Shown piece by piece: positions 50,911 to 59,537 of a DNA stretch of 64,000 nucleotides. The position numbers and the translations under genes are program-made. How positions within the stretch are numbered: position 1 is the stretch's first letter; each line of letters begins with the position of its first letter. The notes below the pieces were generated by a model, which made no database searches, was not told where the DNA came from, and saw nothing but the letters and a program-made list of their open reading frames with translations. The stretch comes from Deltaproteobacteria bacterium (GTDB taxonomy: Bacteria; Myxococcota_A; UBA796; GCA-2862545). The DNA is taken from positions 1 through 64,000 of the forward strand of contig SBGP01000099.1 of the NCBI GenBank assembly GCA_006226595.1, in the 5' to 3' direction.

Positions 50911-51150
50911 CTACTCCTCGACCTGCACCACGATGTGGTCGATCTTCGCCCACGGGAGCTCGAGCGTGAGCTCTTCGTCCGACAGCTCGCGACCGCGAAG
51001 GTCGAGCAGGAGGTCGGTCTCGAGACGCAGACCACCGGAGAGGCGCTCGACGACGCGGCCCTCGATGACCATCACGCCGTTCGGCACGTGCGCATCAGCG
51101 TGACCATACGAGAACAGCTCCGTCCGCAGGAACACCATGACGCTTTCCAT
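50911..51150 (-). CDS. Small conserved-looking hypothetical protein
   Basis: A 79-residue soluble protein from ATG 51150, preceded by GAGGAGGG 4-11 nt upstream. Sequence MESVMVFLRTELFSYGHADAH, then VMVIEGRVVERLSGGLRLET and ELPWAKIDHIVVQVEE, reads as a small beta-barrel of the type used by ligand- or RNA-binding mini-domains, but I do not recognise it. First gene of a two-gene unit with the 50906 lipoprotein; divergent from the cyclophilin gene. Confidence 0.75.
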   Translation of the reverse strand: MESVMVFLRTELFSYGHADAHVPNGVMVIEGRVVERLSGGLRLETDLLLDLRGRELSDEELTLELPWAKIDHIVVQVEE

Positions 51151-51217
51151 GCACCCTCCTCGCCCGCAGGCCGCGATAGCATAGCCCGCCTGACCCAACG
51201 CGCCTCCCGGAGGTTCC

Positions 51218-51985
51218 GTGCGCTTCGTCTCTCTCTGCCTGTTCCTCGCCGCCTGCGTCTCCGCCTCCGAACACGAGGGTGTCGTCGCCGAACGCGACGT
51301 GCTCCGCGCTCGTGTGGTCGAACTCGAGTCCACGAACCAGGCCCTCGAGAAGGAGAAGGCCTCGCTCGCGCGAGAGGTCGAGCGCCTCTCGGGTGCCGCG
51401 GCGGTGCGTGAACAGCGCAAGGCCCGCGCCGCGAAGTTCAAGGAAGAGCTCGGCATGACGGCCGAGGGCAAGCTCGGCGCCGTGTTCCACACCTCGGCCG
51501 GCGACATCACCTGCGAGCTGTGGCCCGAGGTCGCCCCGATCACCGTCGAGAACTTCGTCGGCCTCGCCACCGGCACCAAGACCTGGACGGATCCGCGCAC
51601 CGAAGCGAAGCGCAACGATCCACTCTACAACGGCACGATCTTCCACCGCGTGATCAAGGACTTCATGATTCAGGGCGGCGATCCGCTCGGCACCGGTCGC
51701 GGCGGTCCCGGCTACCGCTTCGAGGACGAGTTCGACCCGACCGTGCGCTTCAGCGAGCCTGGCCTGCTCGCGATGGCGAACGCCGGCCGCAACACCAACG
51801 GCTCCCAGTTCTTCATCACCGACTCCACGCCGTCGCACCTCAACGACAAGCACACCATCTTCGGCAAGTGCGACATGCCTGTCGTGAAGAAGATCATCTC
51901 GGCGCCGGTGAAGGGCAGCGGTCGCGGCGCGAGCGACCCGGTCGACCCGGTCGTCGTCGAGAACATCGAGATCACCAAGGGCTGA
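51218..51985 (+). CDS. Cyclophilin-type peptidyl-prolyl isomerase lipoprotein
   Basis: A 255-residue exported protein. GTG 51218 has GGAGG at 51209-51213. A lipobox (FLAAC) puts lipidation near residue 13. Residues ~25-70 are a coiled coil (RVVELESTNQALEKEKASLAREVERL). Residues ~85-255 are a cyclophilin domain with FHRVIKDFMIQGGDP, GSQFFITDS and FGKCDMPVVKKI. It should catalyse prolyl cis-trans isomerisation at the periplasmic or outer-membrane face, assisting folding of exported proteins such as the large repeat proteins. TAGCAT (51178-51183) is the likely -10. Its TGA abuts the TCA (stop) of the convergent gene. Confidence 0.96.
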   Translation: MRFVSLCLFLAACVSASEHEGVVAERDVLRARVVELESTNQALEKEKASLAREVERLSGAAAVREQRKARAAKFKEELGMTAEGKLGAVFHTSAGDITCELWPEVAPITVENFVGLATGTKTWTDPRTEAKRNDPLYNGTIFHRVIKDFMIQGGDPLGTGRGGPGYRFEDEFDPTVRFSEPGLLAMANAGRNTNGSQFFITDSTPSHLNDKHTIFGKCDMPVVKKIISAPVKGSGRGASDPVDPVVVENIEITKG

Positions 51986-52768
51986 TCAGCCTTCGGGCTG
52001 CCGACCTCGCAGGCGGTCCATCGCCTCGGGGATCTCGGTCGGTTCGCCGGCGTCGGGTAGCTCGCGAATGCGGCGGGCAACGGCCTCGACGTGCAGTCTC
52101 GAGCCCTCGAGCACGAGGCTGCCCTCGGCGTGGGCGATGCGCAAGCGTGCGCGCCCATCCTCCACGTCGAGGGACAGGTCCTGGTCCGCGCGGCCGAGGG
52201 TGAGCTCGCGGCGGCCGATGCGGATGCGATGTGCGTCGAGGCGCACGAGCACGCCTCGCGGCTCCCGGGCAAGCACGCGCACCGCGAGCAGCGGAAGCAG
52301 GCTGCCGAGCCACATGGCGGGGATCCCGAGCCAGCCGCCGAAGAGACCGATCTCGAGCATGCGCTGGATGGACAGTGCGCCGATGTGAGCCTGCTGGGCG
52401 GCGAACACGGCGAGAGCGGCGAGCCAGCCCGCCCACACCGTGAGCGCGGCGCGCGCGGCGGCCTCGTCGGAATCTCCCGGTGGGGGAGGGACCTCGATCT
52501 CCGCTGTCTCGAGCGAGGACTCGCGCCACGTGACGGGTTTTGCGGCGACCGCGCCGTCGAACTGGAGCACGACCATGCCCGCGAGCGCACCCGCGAGGAT
52601 CACGGTGACGATGGGCCACAGCGAGCTGAGTCCTTCCGAGCTGACCACGAGGACCAGGGCGAGCAGTGGACCGCCGGCCAGCACGGCTGCGGCGAGGTGC
52701 AGCACGGGACGTCGTCGCCAGCGGCGAAGGGTCTGGCTGGGGCTCGGGTCGGGCGCGAAGGGGGCCAT
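51986..52768 (-). CDS. Membrane protein with C-terminal beta-rich domain, unknown
   Basis: A 260-residue protein from ATG 52768 (MAPFAPDPSPSQTLRRW). About four hydrophobic helices are visible: LHLAAAVLAGGPLLALVLVV, LWPIVTVILAGALAGMVVL, WAGWLAALAVFAAQQAHIGA and WLGIPAMWLGSLLPLLAVRV. The last 80 residues are soluble (RRIRIGRRELTLGRADQDLSLDVED), resembling a PH-like or bPH domain on the cytoplasmic side. Family not recognised. Divergent from the 52859 lipoprotein. Confidence 0.7.
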   Translation of the reverse strand: MAPFAPDPSPSQTLRRWRRRPVLHLAAAVLAGGPLLALVLVVSSEGLSSLWPIVTVILAGALAGMVVLQFDGAVAAKPVTWRESSLETAEIEVPPPPGDSDEAAARAALTVWAGWLAALAVFAAQQAHIGALSIQRMLEIGLFGGWLGIPAMWLGSLLPLLAVRVLAREPRGVLVRLDAHRIRIGRRELTLGRADQDLSLDVEDGRARLRIAHAEGSLVLEGSRLHVEAVARRIRELPDAGEPTEIPEAMDRLRGRQPEG

Positions 52769-52858
52769 CGCCGAAAGTAGACCACGCTCACCGGCCGGAT
52801 CGTCGATCGCCCGTGCTAGCCTCGCCCATCGCTCGATCCCATCGGATCTGGAGGACCC

Positions 52859-53941
52859 ATGCGCACCCTTCCGCTCCTCGCTCTGCTCGCTGCCTGCGGT
52901 GGCCCGGCCGAGCCCGAGACCCCGCCCTGCACCCTGTCCCTCGATGGCCTCGAAGGCTCGACCTGGGTCATGGACGACCCGCAGGCTGACGGCACGTCCA
53001 AGCCGAACAACCAGGCACGTCTTCAGTTCCGCACCGAAGACGGCCAGCTGCGCATGGACTACACCGTCAAGGATCCGGTCAACTCCTACACCTTCGACTG
53101 CACCAAGAAGGGGGAGGGTGACTCCGCCGAGCTCGAGTGCTTCGAGCCCCCGCGCATGAAGGACTGGTGCCTGGCACTCGAAGCCTTCGAGGAGGGCTCG
53201 TGTACGCCGCCAGAGCTGCGTGAGTACGGCATCCCGGACTCCGTCTCCAAGGGCGATGTGGTCGCGGCCATCAAGGAGGCCAAGGCCGAGATCAAGAAGA
53301 TGAAGGACGACAAGACCTGGGACAAGAACAAGATCCGGTTCAACAACCTGGGCAACCCGCTCCAGGGGCGGGTCTACGTCGCAGTGAACTCGCGTACCTG
53401 CACGCTGAAGATCACCGACAACTACATGACCATCTACAACGGTCAGCAGAAGGAAGACTCCAACCCCGTCGGCACGAACCCGTTCGTGAAGTACGAGGGC
53501 GGTGAGCTGCTCTTCGAGTCCTGTGGACCCGGCCGCATCGTCGCCGACCTCGAGACCGAGGAGCTCCCCGAGGCGCTGCCGGCCCCTGCCCAGCACGAGT
53601 TCGGCACGGACATCTGGTACCACTACGTCGGCGCGGACCTGGTGAAGCCCGAGGACGGCTGCACCTACTCCATGGACACGTGGGCGCAGTGGAAGCCCGT
53701 CGACAAGGGTGTCGCGGTGGACGTGGTCGACGGCAAGGTCGTGTGGAAGGCCAAGCACGCGTTCGGCGATGCCGACAAGGACGCCCTGCACCAGCTGAAC
53801 CCGATGTCCCCCATGGGCGTGTTCTCGATGGTTCGCTACAAGGAGTGCGGCGGCAAGAAGGAGAAGGTCGACACCGTGTGCGGTGTGGCCGCGTACCTCG
53901 CCGACCCGGCGTTCATGCCGCCTCCGCCCGAGCCGAAGTAG
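52859..53941 (+). CDS. Hypothetical lipoprotein
   Basis: A 360-residue protein with a lipobox LLAACGG (C13). ATG 52859 is preceded by TGGAGG ~3 nt away, and TAGCCT near 52814 is a possible -10. Residues ~90-150 are Lys/Glu-rich and helical (IKEAKAEIKKMKDDKT). Seven or more cysteines, including CTLKI, FESCGPG and GGKKEKVDTVCGV, suggest disulfides in the periplasm. I recognise no family. It stands alone before the dnaE2 promoter. Confidence 0.75.
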   Translation: MRTLPLLALLAACGGPAEPETPPCTLSLDGLEGSTWVMDDPQADGTSKPNNQARLQFRTEDGQLRMDYTVKDPVNSYTFDCTKKGEGDSAELECFEPPRMKDWCLALEAFEEGSCTPPELREYGIPDSVSKGDVVAAIKEAKAEIKKMKDDKTWDKNKIRFNNLGNPLQGRVYVAVNSRTCTLKITDNYMTIYNGQQKEDSNPVGTNPFVKYEGGELLFESCGPGRIVADLETEELPEALPAPAQHEFGTDIWYHYVGADLVKPEDGCTYSMDTWAQWKPVDKGVAVDVVDGKVVWKAKHAFGDADKDALHQLNPMSPMGVFSMVRYKECGGKKEKVDTVCGVAAYLADPAFMPPPPEPK

Positions 53942-54066
53942 CCCTTCGATCGCGCGTACTCGGGGACGGCTCCAGCGATGGCGTCGTCCCCGACGTGCTT
54001 GTGGCCCCGGCGGCTTGGCCGAGATCGCGCTGGATCAGGATCATGAGCGGATCCGTGACCTGGCTC

Positions 54067-54097
54067 TTGCGTGAGACCCAATACTGAACATATGTTC
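54067..54097 (+). promoter_or_regulatory. SOS promoter of dnaE2: -35 TTGCGT, 18-bp spacer, -10 TATGTT inside a LexA-like box
   Basis: GAAC-ATAT-GTTC at 54086-54097 is a perfect palindrome, preceded by the same ATACT flank as at imuA (CTGAAC-N4-GTTC). TATGTT (54091-54096) is the likely -10, with TTGCGT (54067-54072) 18 bp upstream. The start codon ATG 54103 lies only 6 nt beyond the -10 and an in-frame TGA at 54085 rules out an earlier start, so the mRNA is probably leaderless. Confidence 0.8.
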
Positions 54098-54102
54098 CGG
54101 TC

Positions 54103-57100
54103 ATGGGTTACGCCGAGCTCACCGCACGCAGCGCCTTCTCGCTTCTCGAGGGGGCCTCCCTTCCCGAAGAGATGGCCGAAGCCTGCGCGACGCAGGGGGT
54201 CGACCACCTCGCCGTCGTCGATCGCGATGCCGTGTATGGGCTCGTGCGTGCGCATCGCGTGGCTCGCGAGCTCGGCGTTCACCTGATCTCGGGGGCGACG
54301 GTCACGCTGGTCGCGCATCCCTCGGTCGTGCTGCTCGTCGAGAATCGCCGTGGCTGGGGCAACCTGTGTCGCTTGCTCACCGAGGCTCGGTCGACCGTCG
54401 AGAAGGGGCGGGCACAGCTCGATCTACCGCGTGTGCTCGAGCACAGCGACGGGCTCTCCGCGATCCTGCGCCACGGCTGGCTTCCCGACGCGGCCCACCG
54501 CTTGAAGCAGGCATTCGGCGACCGATTGGCCGTGGGCTGGTCGCGACGTCTGCTGCCCTCCGATCGGGCACGTGAACGCAGTGCGCGCGAGCTCGCCGCG
54601 GCCCTCGACCTGCCGATCGTCGCGAGCAACGAGCCCTTGTTCCATCACCCGGACCGCAAGCGTCTCGCCGACGTGCTCACCTGCATCCGCCGCCGCACCA
54701 CGCTGCGCGGCGCGGGCCGCTGGCTGCACGCCTCGGATGCGCGGCACCTCCTGCCCGAGGCGGTGTTTCGCGAGCGCTATGCCGCCGTGCCCGAGGCCAT
54801 CGCGAACGCGCAGCGCCTGGCCGAGCGCTGCACCTTCTCCCTCGACGAGCTGCAGTACGGCTACCCGCGCGAGGTCGTGCCCGAGGGCTACACACCGATG
54901 AGCTGGCTCACCCACCTCGTCGAGGAGGGGCTGGCCTGGCGCTACCCGGATGGGCCCCCGGCCAAGGTGAGGGGAGCGGTGTGCCACGAGCTCGGGGTCA
55001 TCGAACAGCTCGATTTTCCCGCGTACTTCCTCACGGTGTACGACATCGTGCGCTTCGCGCGCTCCCGCGGCATCCTCTGCCAGGGCCGCGGCTCGGCGGC
55101 GAACTCGGCGGTGTGCTTCGCGCTGGGCATCACCAGCGTCGACCCCGCACTGCACGAGCTGCTGTTCGAGCGCTTCATCTCCGCCGAGCGCGGCGAGCCC
55201 CCGGACATCGACGTCGACTTCGAGCACGAGCGCCGCGAAGAGGTCATCCAGTACATCTACGAGCGCTACGGGCGAGACCGGGCCGCCCTCGTCAACGAGG
55301 TGATCAGCTATCGCCGTCGCTCCGCGATTCGCGACGTGGGCAAGGTCTTCGGCTTGTCGCTCGACCAGGTCGACCGGCTCGCCAAGGGGACCGACCGCTG
55401 GTCCGCCGGCAACCTCGCCCAGATCGACGACCTCGTGCAGGAGTCCGGCCTCGATCCGCGCGACGTGGGCGTTCGCCAGACGCTGCAGCTCGCCGACGAG
55501 CTGGCGGGCTTCCCGCGACACCTCTCCCAGCACGTGGGCGGGTTCACGATCACCGAGACGCCACTGATCGAGCTGGTTCCGGTCGAGGCTGCGTCGATGG
55601 AGGCGCGCACGGTCATCCAGTGGGACAAGGACGACATCGACGTCCTGCGCTTCGTGAAGGTGGACGTACTCGGCCTGGGCATGCTCACGGCCATCCGCAA
55701 GTGCTTCGAGCTCGTCTCCGAGACCTACGGGTTGCGCTACGACCTCGCCTCCGTCCCCAAGGAGGACCCGGCGGTCTACGACATGTTCTGCCGGGCCGAC
55801 ACGGTGGGCGTGTTCCAGATCGAGAGTCGCGCCCAGATGTCGATGCTGCCGCGCTTGCGACCGCGGTGCTTCTACGATCTCGTCATCGAGGTCGCCATCG
55901 TCCGCCCGGGGCCGATCCAGGGCGGCATGGTCCATCCGTTCCTGCGTCGTCGAAACGGCGAGGAGCCGGTCGTGTACCCGCACCCCGACGTCGAGCCCAT
56001 CCTCGCGCGCACCATGGGAGTGCCCCTGTTCCAGGAGCAGGTCATGGCGATGGCCGTGGCGGTGGGCGGCTTCTCGCCGGGCGAGGCCGACGCACTGCGC
56101 CGAGCCATGGGCGCGTGGCGCAAGACCGGCGATCTGGGGCCCATCGGGCGACGACTGGTGGACCGCATGATCGCGCGCGGCATCGCCCCGGACTACGCCG
56201 AGCAGATCTTCGAGCAGATCAAGGGATTCGGTGAGTATGGCTTCCCCGAGTCCCACTCCGCGAGCTTCGCGCTGCTCGTGTACGTGTCGGGGTGGCTGAA
56301 GTGCCACTGGCCCGAGGCCTTCGCCGCGGCGCTCATCAACAGCCAGCCGATGGGCTTCTACTCGCCACGCAGCCTGGTTGGCGACGCCCAACGCCATCAC
56401 GTCGAGGTGCGTCCGGTGTGTGTGGCGCGCAGCGCGTGGGACTGCACCCTCGAGTGCGACGGGGTGGCTCTGAAGACCGCAGCGGGTCCCCCCCATCTCG
56501 AGCCGCGACCCGAGCGTGCCGCGATGCGACTCGGGCTGCGCCTCGTGCGTGGCTTTGGCGACGCCGACGGAGAGGCGGTGCTGCAGGCGCGCGAGGAGCG
56601 CCCCTTTCGGGATCTCGCCGACTTCGCGGGACGCACCCTCCTCGACCGGGGAAAGCTCCAGGCGCTCGCCGACGCCGATGCGTTCGCATGTTTCGGGGTG
56701 AGTCGCCGTGAGGCCGCATGGATCCTCCAGGGCTTGTGGACGGACGCTCCGCTGTTCGCTGGGCAGTACCGTGTCGAGCCGGAGACCCGGCTGCCTCGCG
56801 AGGACCGACTCGCGGCGATTCGCGCCGACTACCGCGCCGTGGGCCTGTCCGTGGACAAGCATCCGATCGACGTGTTCCGAGGCGCGCTCGATGCGCGTGG
56901 CGTACGGCTCTCCGCCGAGCTCCAGGCCGTCACCCATGGAACGCGGGTGCGCGTGGCCGGGCTGGTTGCGAACCGGCAGCGGCCTGGCACCGCGAACGGC
57001 GTGGTGTTCATGACCCTCGAGGACGAGACCGGCATGATCAACCTGGTCGTGTGGCCCAAGGTGTGGGACCGCTACCGGCGCATCGCGCGTCGGGCCGCGG

Positions 57101-57219
57101 TGATCGGGGTGGATGGCACGCTTCAGCGCGATGGCGACGCGGTGAGCGTGCTCGTGAGTGCCTTCTGGTTGCTCCAGGCCGATCCCGTGGTGTCGGCTCG
57201 GTCCCGGGATTTTCGGTGA
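54103..57219 (+). CDS. dnaE2: Error-prone replicative-type DNA polymerase DnaE2 (ImuC)
   Basis: A 1038-residue C-family polymerase alpha subunit that extends past lesions with ImuA/ImuB. The N-terminal PHP domain begins YAELTARSAFSLLEGAS; the first PHP histidine is Arg, as expected for a non-editing domain. The palm has PPDIDVDFEHERREE with catalytic D370 and D372, and LCQGRGSAANSAVCFALGIT before it. Fingers show VVYPHPDVEPILARTMGVPLFQEQVM and IKGFGEYGFPESHSASFAL. Near the C terminus an OB fold reads VRVAGLVANRQRPGTANGVVFMTLEDE. The product lacks the tau-binding tail of DnaE1 and its length is normal for DnaE2. A LexA-like box overlaps the promoter; no clamp motif is obvious. Confidence 0.97.
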   Translation: MGYAELTARSAFSLLEGASLPEEMAEACATQGVDHLAVVDRDAVYGLVRAHRVARELGVHLISGATVTLVAHPSVVLLVENRRGWGNLCRLLTEARSTVEKGRAQLDLPRVLEHSDGLSAILRHGWLPDAAHRLKQAFGDRLAVGWSRRLLPSDRARERSARELAAALDLPIVASNEPLFHHPDRKRLADVLTCIRRRTTLRGAGRWLHASDARHLLPEAVFRERYAAVPEAIANAQRLAERCTFSLDELQYGYPREVVPEGYTPMSWLTHLVEEGLAWRYPDGPPAKVRGAVCHELGVIEQLDFPAYFLTVYDIVRFARSRGILCQGRGSAANSAVCFALGITSVDPALHELLFERFISAERGEPPDIDVDFEHERREEVIQYIYERYGRDRAALVNEVISYRRRSAIRDVGKVFGLSLDQVDRLAKGTDRWSAGNLAQIDDLVQESGLDPRDVGVRQTLQLADELAGFPRHLSQHVGGFTITETPLIELVPVEAASMEARTVIQWDKDDIDVLRFVKVDVLGLGMLTAIRKCFELVSETYGLRYDLASVPKEDPAVYDMFCRADTVGVFQIESRAQMSMLPRLRPRCFYDLVIEVAIVRPGPIQGGMVHPFLRRRNGEEPVVYPHPDVEPILARTMGVPLFQEQVMAMAVAVGGFSPGEADALRRAMGAWRKTGDLGPIGRRLVDRMIARGIAPDYAEQIFEQIKGFGEYGFPESHSASFALLVYVSGWLKCHWPEAFAAALINSQPMGFYSPRSLVGDAQRHHVEVRPVCVARSAWDCTLECDGVALKTAAGPPHLEPRPERAAMRLGLRLVRGFGDADGEAVLQAREERPFRDLADFAGRTLLDRGKLQALADADAFACFGVSRREAAWILQGLWTDAPLFAGQYRVEPETRLPREDRLAAIRADYRAVGLSVDKHPIDVFRGALDARGVRLSAELQAVTHGTRVRVAGLVANRQRPGTANGVVFMTLEDETGMINLVVWPKVWDRYRRIARRAAVIGVDGTLQRDGDAVSVLVSAFWLLQADPVVSARSRDFR

Positions 57220-57369
57220 GAGCGCTGGAGCGGCGCCAGGAGATTCGACGGGCCCGTTTGCACAAGGGTCACAGGCACCACCGAGAAGAGGCGTGCCTTT
57301 CTTTCAGACCGCGCTATAGTGGCCCGGTCTGGTCCTAGAGACCCCGAACTTCAGATTGGAGCCGGACGC

Positions 57370-57630
57370 ATGTCCCGCCTTCTTCCCTTCATCGCTCTGT
57401 TCTCCCTGGCCGCGTGTGACGGTGAGATCACCGACACGTCGTCCCCGACCGACCCCACGGTCGACTTCGAGATCGAGATCCCGAACGACGGCATCGACAA
57501 CGACAACGACGGCACCGTCGACGAGAGTGGTGTCGATACCGGTTGGCCGTCCTACACGGGCAGCCGGCGTCGCAGCCTCGAGGCCGGCTGGCGTCACATC
57601 GATGTGCCGGAGCAGGGACGCGGTCTGTAG
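57370..57630 (+). CDS. Small lipoprotein with a single Ca-binding-like Asp loop
   Basis: An 86-residue lipoprotein (ATG 57370, lipobox FSLAACDG, lipidated Cys at ~17). After a short Thr/Ser/Pro linker the segment NDGIDNDNDGTVDESG is a one-unit relative of the TSP3/MopE-like loops found in the giant proteins. TATAGT at 57312-57318 is a clean -10. The rest is Arg/Trp-rich and short. A terminator follows. Probably a small surface lipoprotein; function unknown. Confidence 0.7.
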   Translation: MSRLLPFIALFSLAACDGEITDTSSPTDPTVDFEIEIPNDGIDNDNDGTVDESGVDTGWPSYTGSRRRSLEAGWRHIDVPEQGRGL

Positions 57631-57653
57631 ACCTTCGCCCTCGCGACCAACGA

Positions 57654-57690
57654 GAGCCCCGCCAGTCTTCTGGTGGGGCTCTTGTCGTTT
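57654..57690 (+). terminator. Rho-independent terminator after the small lipoprotein
   Basis: GAGCCCCGCCAG-TCTT-CTGGTGGGGCTC, a 12-bp stem with one G-T pair, then TTGTCGTTT. Confidence 0.88.
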
Positions 57691-58383
57691 GGGTGGCCAC
57701 GGCCCACCCTGCTCGCGCGCCACTTGCCCTCGAGATGACATCTGCTTGGCCCGTGTGAGCCACTTTGGGGTGGTGCACGAGAGTGCCGGTTAAAGCTGCG
57801 TAGTTTGCGTTGGGTGGACCCTGTTGATGGCTGTGGATCGTCCACAGGGCGACTCACAAGAAAAAAAAACGGAGACGGTGGGAACGGGGTGATTGCGGAT
57901 CCCCATGAATGGTCGATCAAGCGCGATCCACAGGGGTGCAGATCTCCAAACCCGGATCAGAGGCCCATCGAGAGCGTCCGAGATCGAGTTTTCCACAGGG
58001 TTGGGGACATCGATGATCCGCCTGGGGACGGTGCTATCGGGCCGGTTCGCGGGGTTGACCCTGCTGGATCTGCGCGGTACCAAAGAGCCGCCGGCACCCC
58101 TCCGGCACAACCCCCCAAAGACGGGTTCGGTCCCCCGCCGAACCCACCCCCCTTGAATGACACGGGGGAGCTCGTCTCCCCCGTGTTTTCCCCCCTCGTC
58201 CGGACAGGCAGATGCGCACGCCGGGCTCACTTCTCGAGTGAGTTCATCCGCGCACCTTCCTGCGGCTCTCGTGGTCTGTCTTCCGGACGCCGCCTCCCAC
58301 AGATGGACGAAGTGGGCGGCGGGCGCCGTGTGAAACGGACGAGGAGCTTGCGGAGCGCCCGCCAGGGCAGCTAGGGCAGAGGT
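57691..58383. other. Noncoding interval with TCCACAGGG repeats, an A-tract and an orphan terminator
   Basis: About 690 bp without a credible gene; the open frames here have no Shine-Dalgarno and read as low-complexity Pro/Arg. It contains CTGTGGA-TCG-TCCACAG (57831-57847), nine A residues (57861-57869), and TCCACAGGG at 57841, 57927 and 57992. The last one is preceded by TT, giving TTTTCCACA (57989-57997), which fits the DnaA-box consensus TTWTNCACA. A strong terminator at 58160-58189 has no coding gene before it, so a short RNA may be made from this strand. It could be a DnaA-binding cluster, a small RNA locus, or both; no dnaA/dnaN is in the window. Confidence 0.5.
58160..58189 (+). terminator. 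Orphan rho-independent terminator
   Basis: Perfect 11-bp stem ACACGGGGGAG / CTCCCCCGTGT with loop CTCGT, then TTTT (the last stem base included). There is no plus-strand coding gene upstream of it within 500 bp, and the reverse strand lacks a T-tract. Confidence 0.75.
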
Positions 58384-59454
58384 ATGCGGAGGTTCCTGCT
58401 CGGTCTTGCGCTGAGCGCCACGGCTGCCTGGGGCGCGACAGCGACGGAGACCTGGGCGTCGTTGCGTGCGGGCGGCGAGGCTCGGGTTCCCTTGTCCGTG
58501 GAGCAGCGTGAGCAGCTCCTCGCGTGCGCGGACCCCGGCCCGGTGGGGTTGGCTCGGATCGTGCGCCAGGACGTGCGCATCGACTGTCCGATGACCGTGT
58601 GGATGGGGTGGTTCGACGAGTATGCGGCGTATCCGCACGTCAGCGAGGCGCTCTCCGATGCTGGGAGCGCGCGGGGCGAGCTGCGACGTGCGGCCGTCGC
58701 CTGGCTTCGCGGGGACATGGAACCCATGGCCACGGTCACCGAGCACCCCGAGCTTCGTCGGGAAGAGCGGGACGCGCTCCTGGCCTGGTGGCTCGACCAG
58801 CGGGCGCGCCCCGTGCTCCATCCCCGAACGGCCGAGACCCTGGCGGTGCTTGCGTTCGAGGAGTCCGCGGACCTGAGCCACCCCACGTTGCTCTGGCGTG
58901 CCGGTGCCCGTGCCGCGTGGGCGCCCGTTCTCGAGCGCGAGCTCAATCGACCGGTACCGTGCCTGGGGGACTGCTCGGCCCGGCTGGACGCCGTTCTGCG
59001 CGACCTGGAGCCCTCACCGCCGGCAGACGTCCCGGAGCCGCTCCGGGCGGTTCTGGAGCCGACAGAGGCCGCGAGAGCCGTGGACCGCTGGCAGCATGCT
59101 CTGCGGTGGCTGGAGGGCGACCCTCGACGGCGACTCGCGAGGATCGATGCCGCTCACGTCCTCACGCAGCACGCGTCCCCGGCGCTGCAGTCGTGGTTCG
59201 TCGCCAGTGCCGCCGAACACCTCGGGTTGTCTCCGACCGTGCAACGCGACGCCGAGGGTGTTCAGGTGACCTGGCAGGGGGGACAGGCCCGGTTCGCGGC
59301 GTGTGTCGGCAGGGGAAGCGTCACCGCGGCCGATCTGGGGGCTCTCGTTGGGCGCGAGCAGGCGGAGTCGCCCACCGGAGAGGCCACTGCCGACGTGGCG
59401 GCTCGCCTGCTCCGCAGCCTGTCCGATCCTCCGTCGCCGTGTGCGAGGCCGTAA
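58384..59454 (+). CDS. Exported hypothetical protein, helical-repeat-like
   Basis: A 356-residue protein with a signal peptide (MRRFLLGLALSATAAWGATA). The mature part is Ala/Leu/Arg-rich and helical, with spaced Trp residues (LLAWWLDQ, WVALA-like turns, ALRWLEGDPRR), reminiscent of HEAT-type helical repeats but not clearly one. Cysteines are few (ACADP, DCPMT, CLGDC), allowing one or two disulfides. A GAGG lies just before ATG 58384. Family unknown. A perfect 17-bp palindrome begins two bases after its TAA stop. Confidence 0.7.
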   Translation: MRRFLLGLALSATAAWGATATETWASLRAGGEARVPLSVEQREQLLACADPGPVGLARIVRQDVRIDCPMTVWMGWFDEYAAYPHVSEALSDAGSARGELRRAAVAWLRGDMEPMATVTEHPELRREERDALLAWWLDQRARPVLHPRTAETLAVLAFEESADLSHPTLLWRAGARAAWAPVLERELNRPVPCLGDCSARLDAVLRDLEPSPPADVPEPLRAVLEPTEAARAVDRWQHALRWLEGDPRRRLARIDAAHVLTQHASPALQSWFVASAAEHLGLSPTVQRDAEGVQVTWQGGQARFAACVGRGSVTAADLGALVGREQAESPTGEATADVAARLLRSLSDPPSPCARP

Positions 59455-59455
59455 G

Positions 59456-59472
59456 CGGACATATTATGTCCG
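59456..59472. promoter_or_regulatory. Perfect palindrome CGGACATATTATGTCCG
   Basis: Eight-base arms with a central T, 18 bp upstream of the -35 of the SOS-like promoter of the 59538 gene. No T-tract follows, so it is a poor terminator. Its position suits an activator or repressor site for the downstream promoter. Confidence 0.5.
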
Positions 59473-59489
59473 GGGACCAATTTGGTTGG

Positions 59490-59521
59490 TTGTCAGTGGA
59501 GCGGGTGTTCAGTATGTTCAG
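59490..59521 (+). promoter_or_regulatory. SOS-like promoter: TTGTCA, 17 bp, TATGTT overlapping GTTCAG repeats
   Basis: -35 TTGTCA (59490-59495), 17-bp spacer, -10 TATGTT (59513-59518). GTTCAG occurs at 59507-59512 and 59516-59521, three bases apart. The first copy completes GAGC-N4-GTTC (59499-59510), one mismatch from the LexA palindrome. Reading the other strand gives ATACTGAAC, the 9-mer shared with the imuA and dnaE2 promoters. LexA control is likely but weaker-supported than for those two. Confidence 0.65.
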
Positions 59522-59537
59522 GGTGTAGGAGGAAGCC

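Noticed and set aside
57831-58000. A full chromosomal origin (oriC)
   Set aside because: Only one site fits the DnaA-box consensus fully, and no dnaA, dnaN, gidA or rpmH gene is in the window; reported as a weaker possibility.
57805-58374. Plus-strand open frame across the noncoding interval
   Set aside because: No ribosome binding site, low-complexity Pro/Arg product, and it runs through a strong terminator at 58160-58189.
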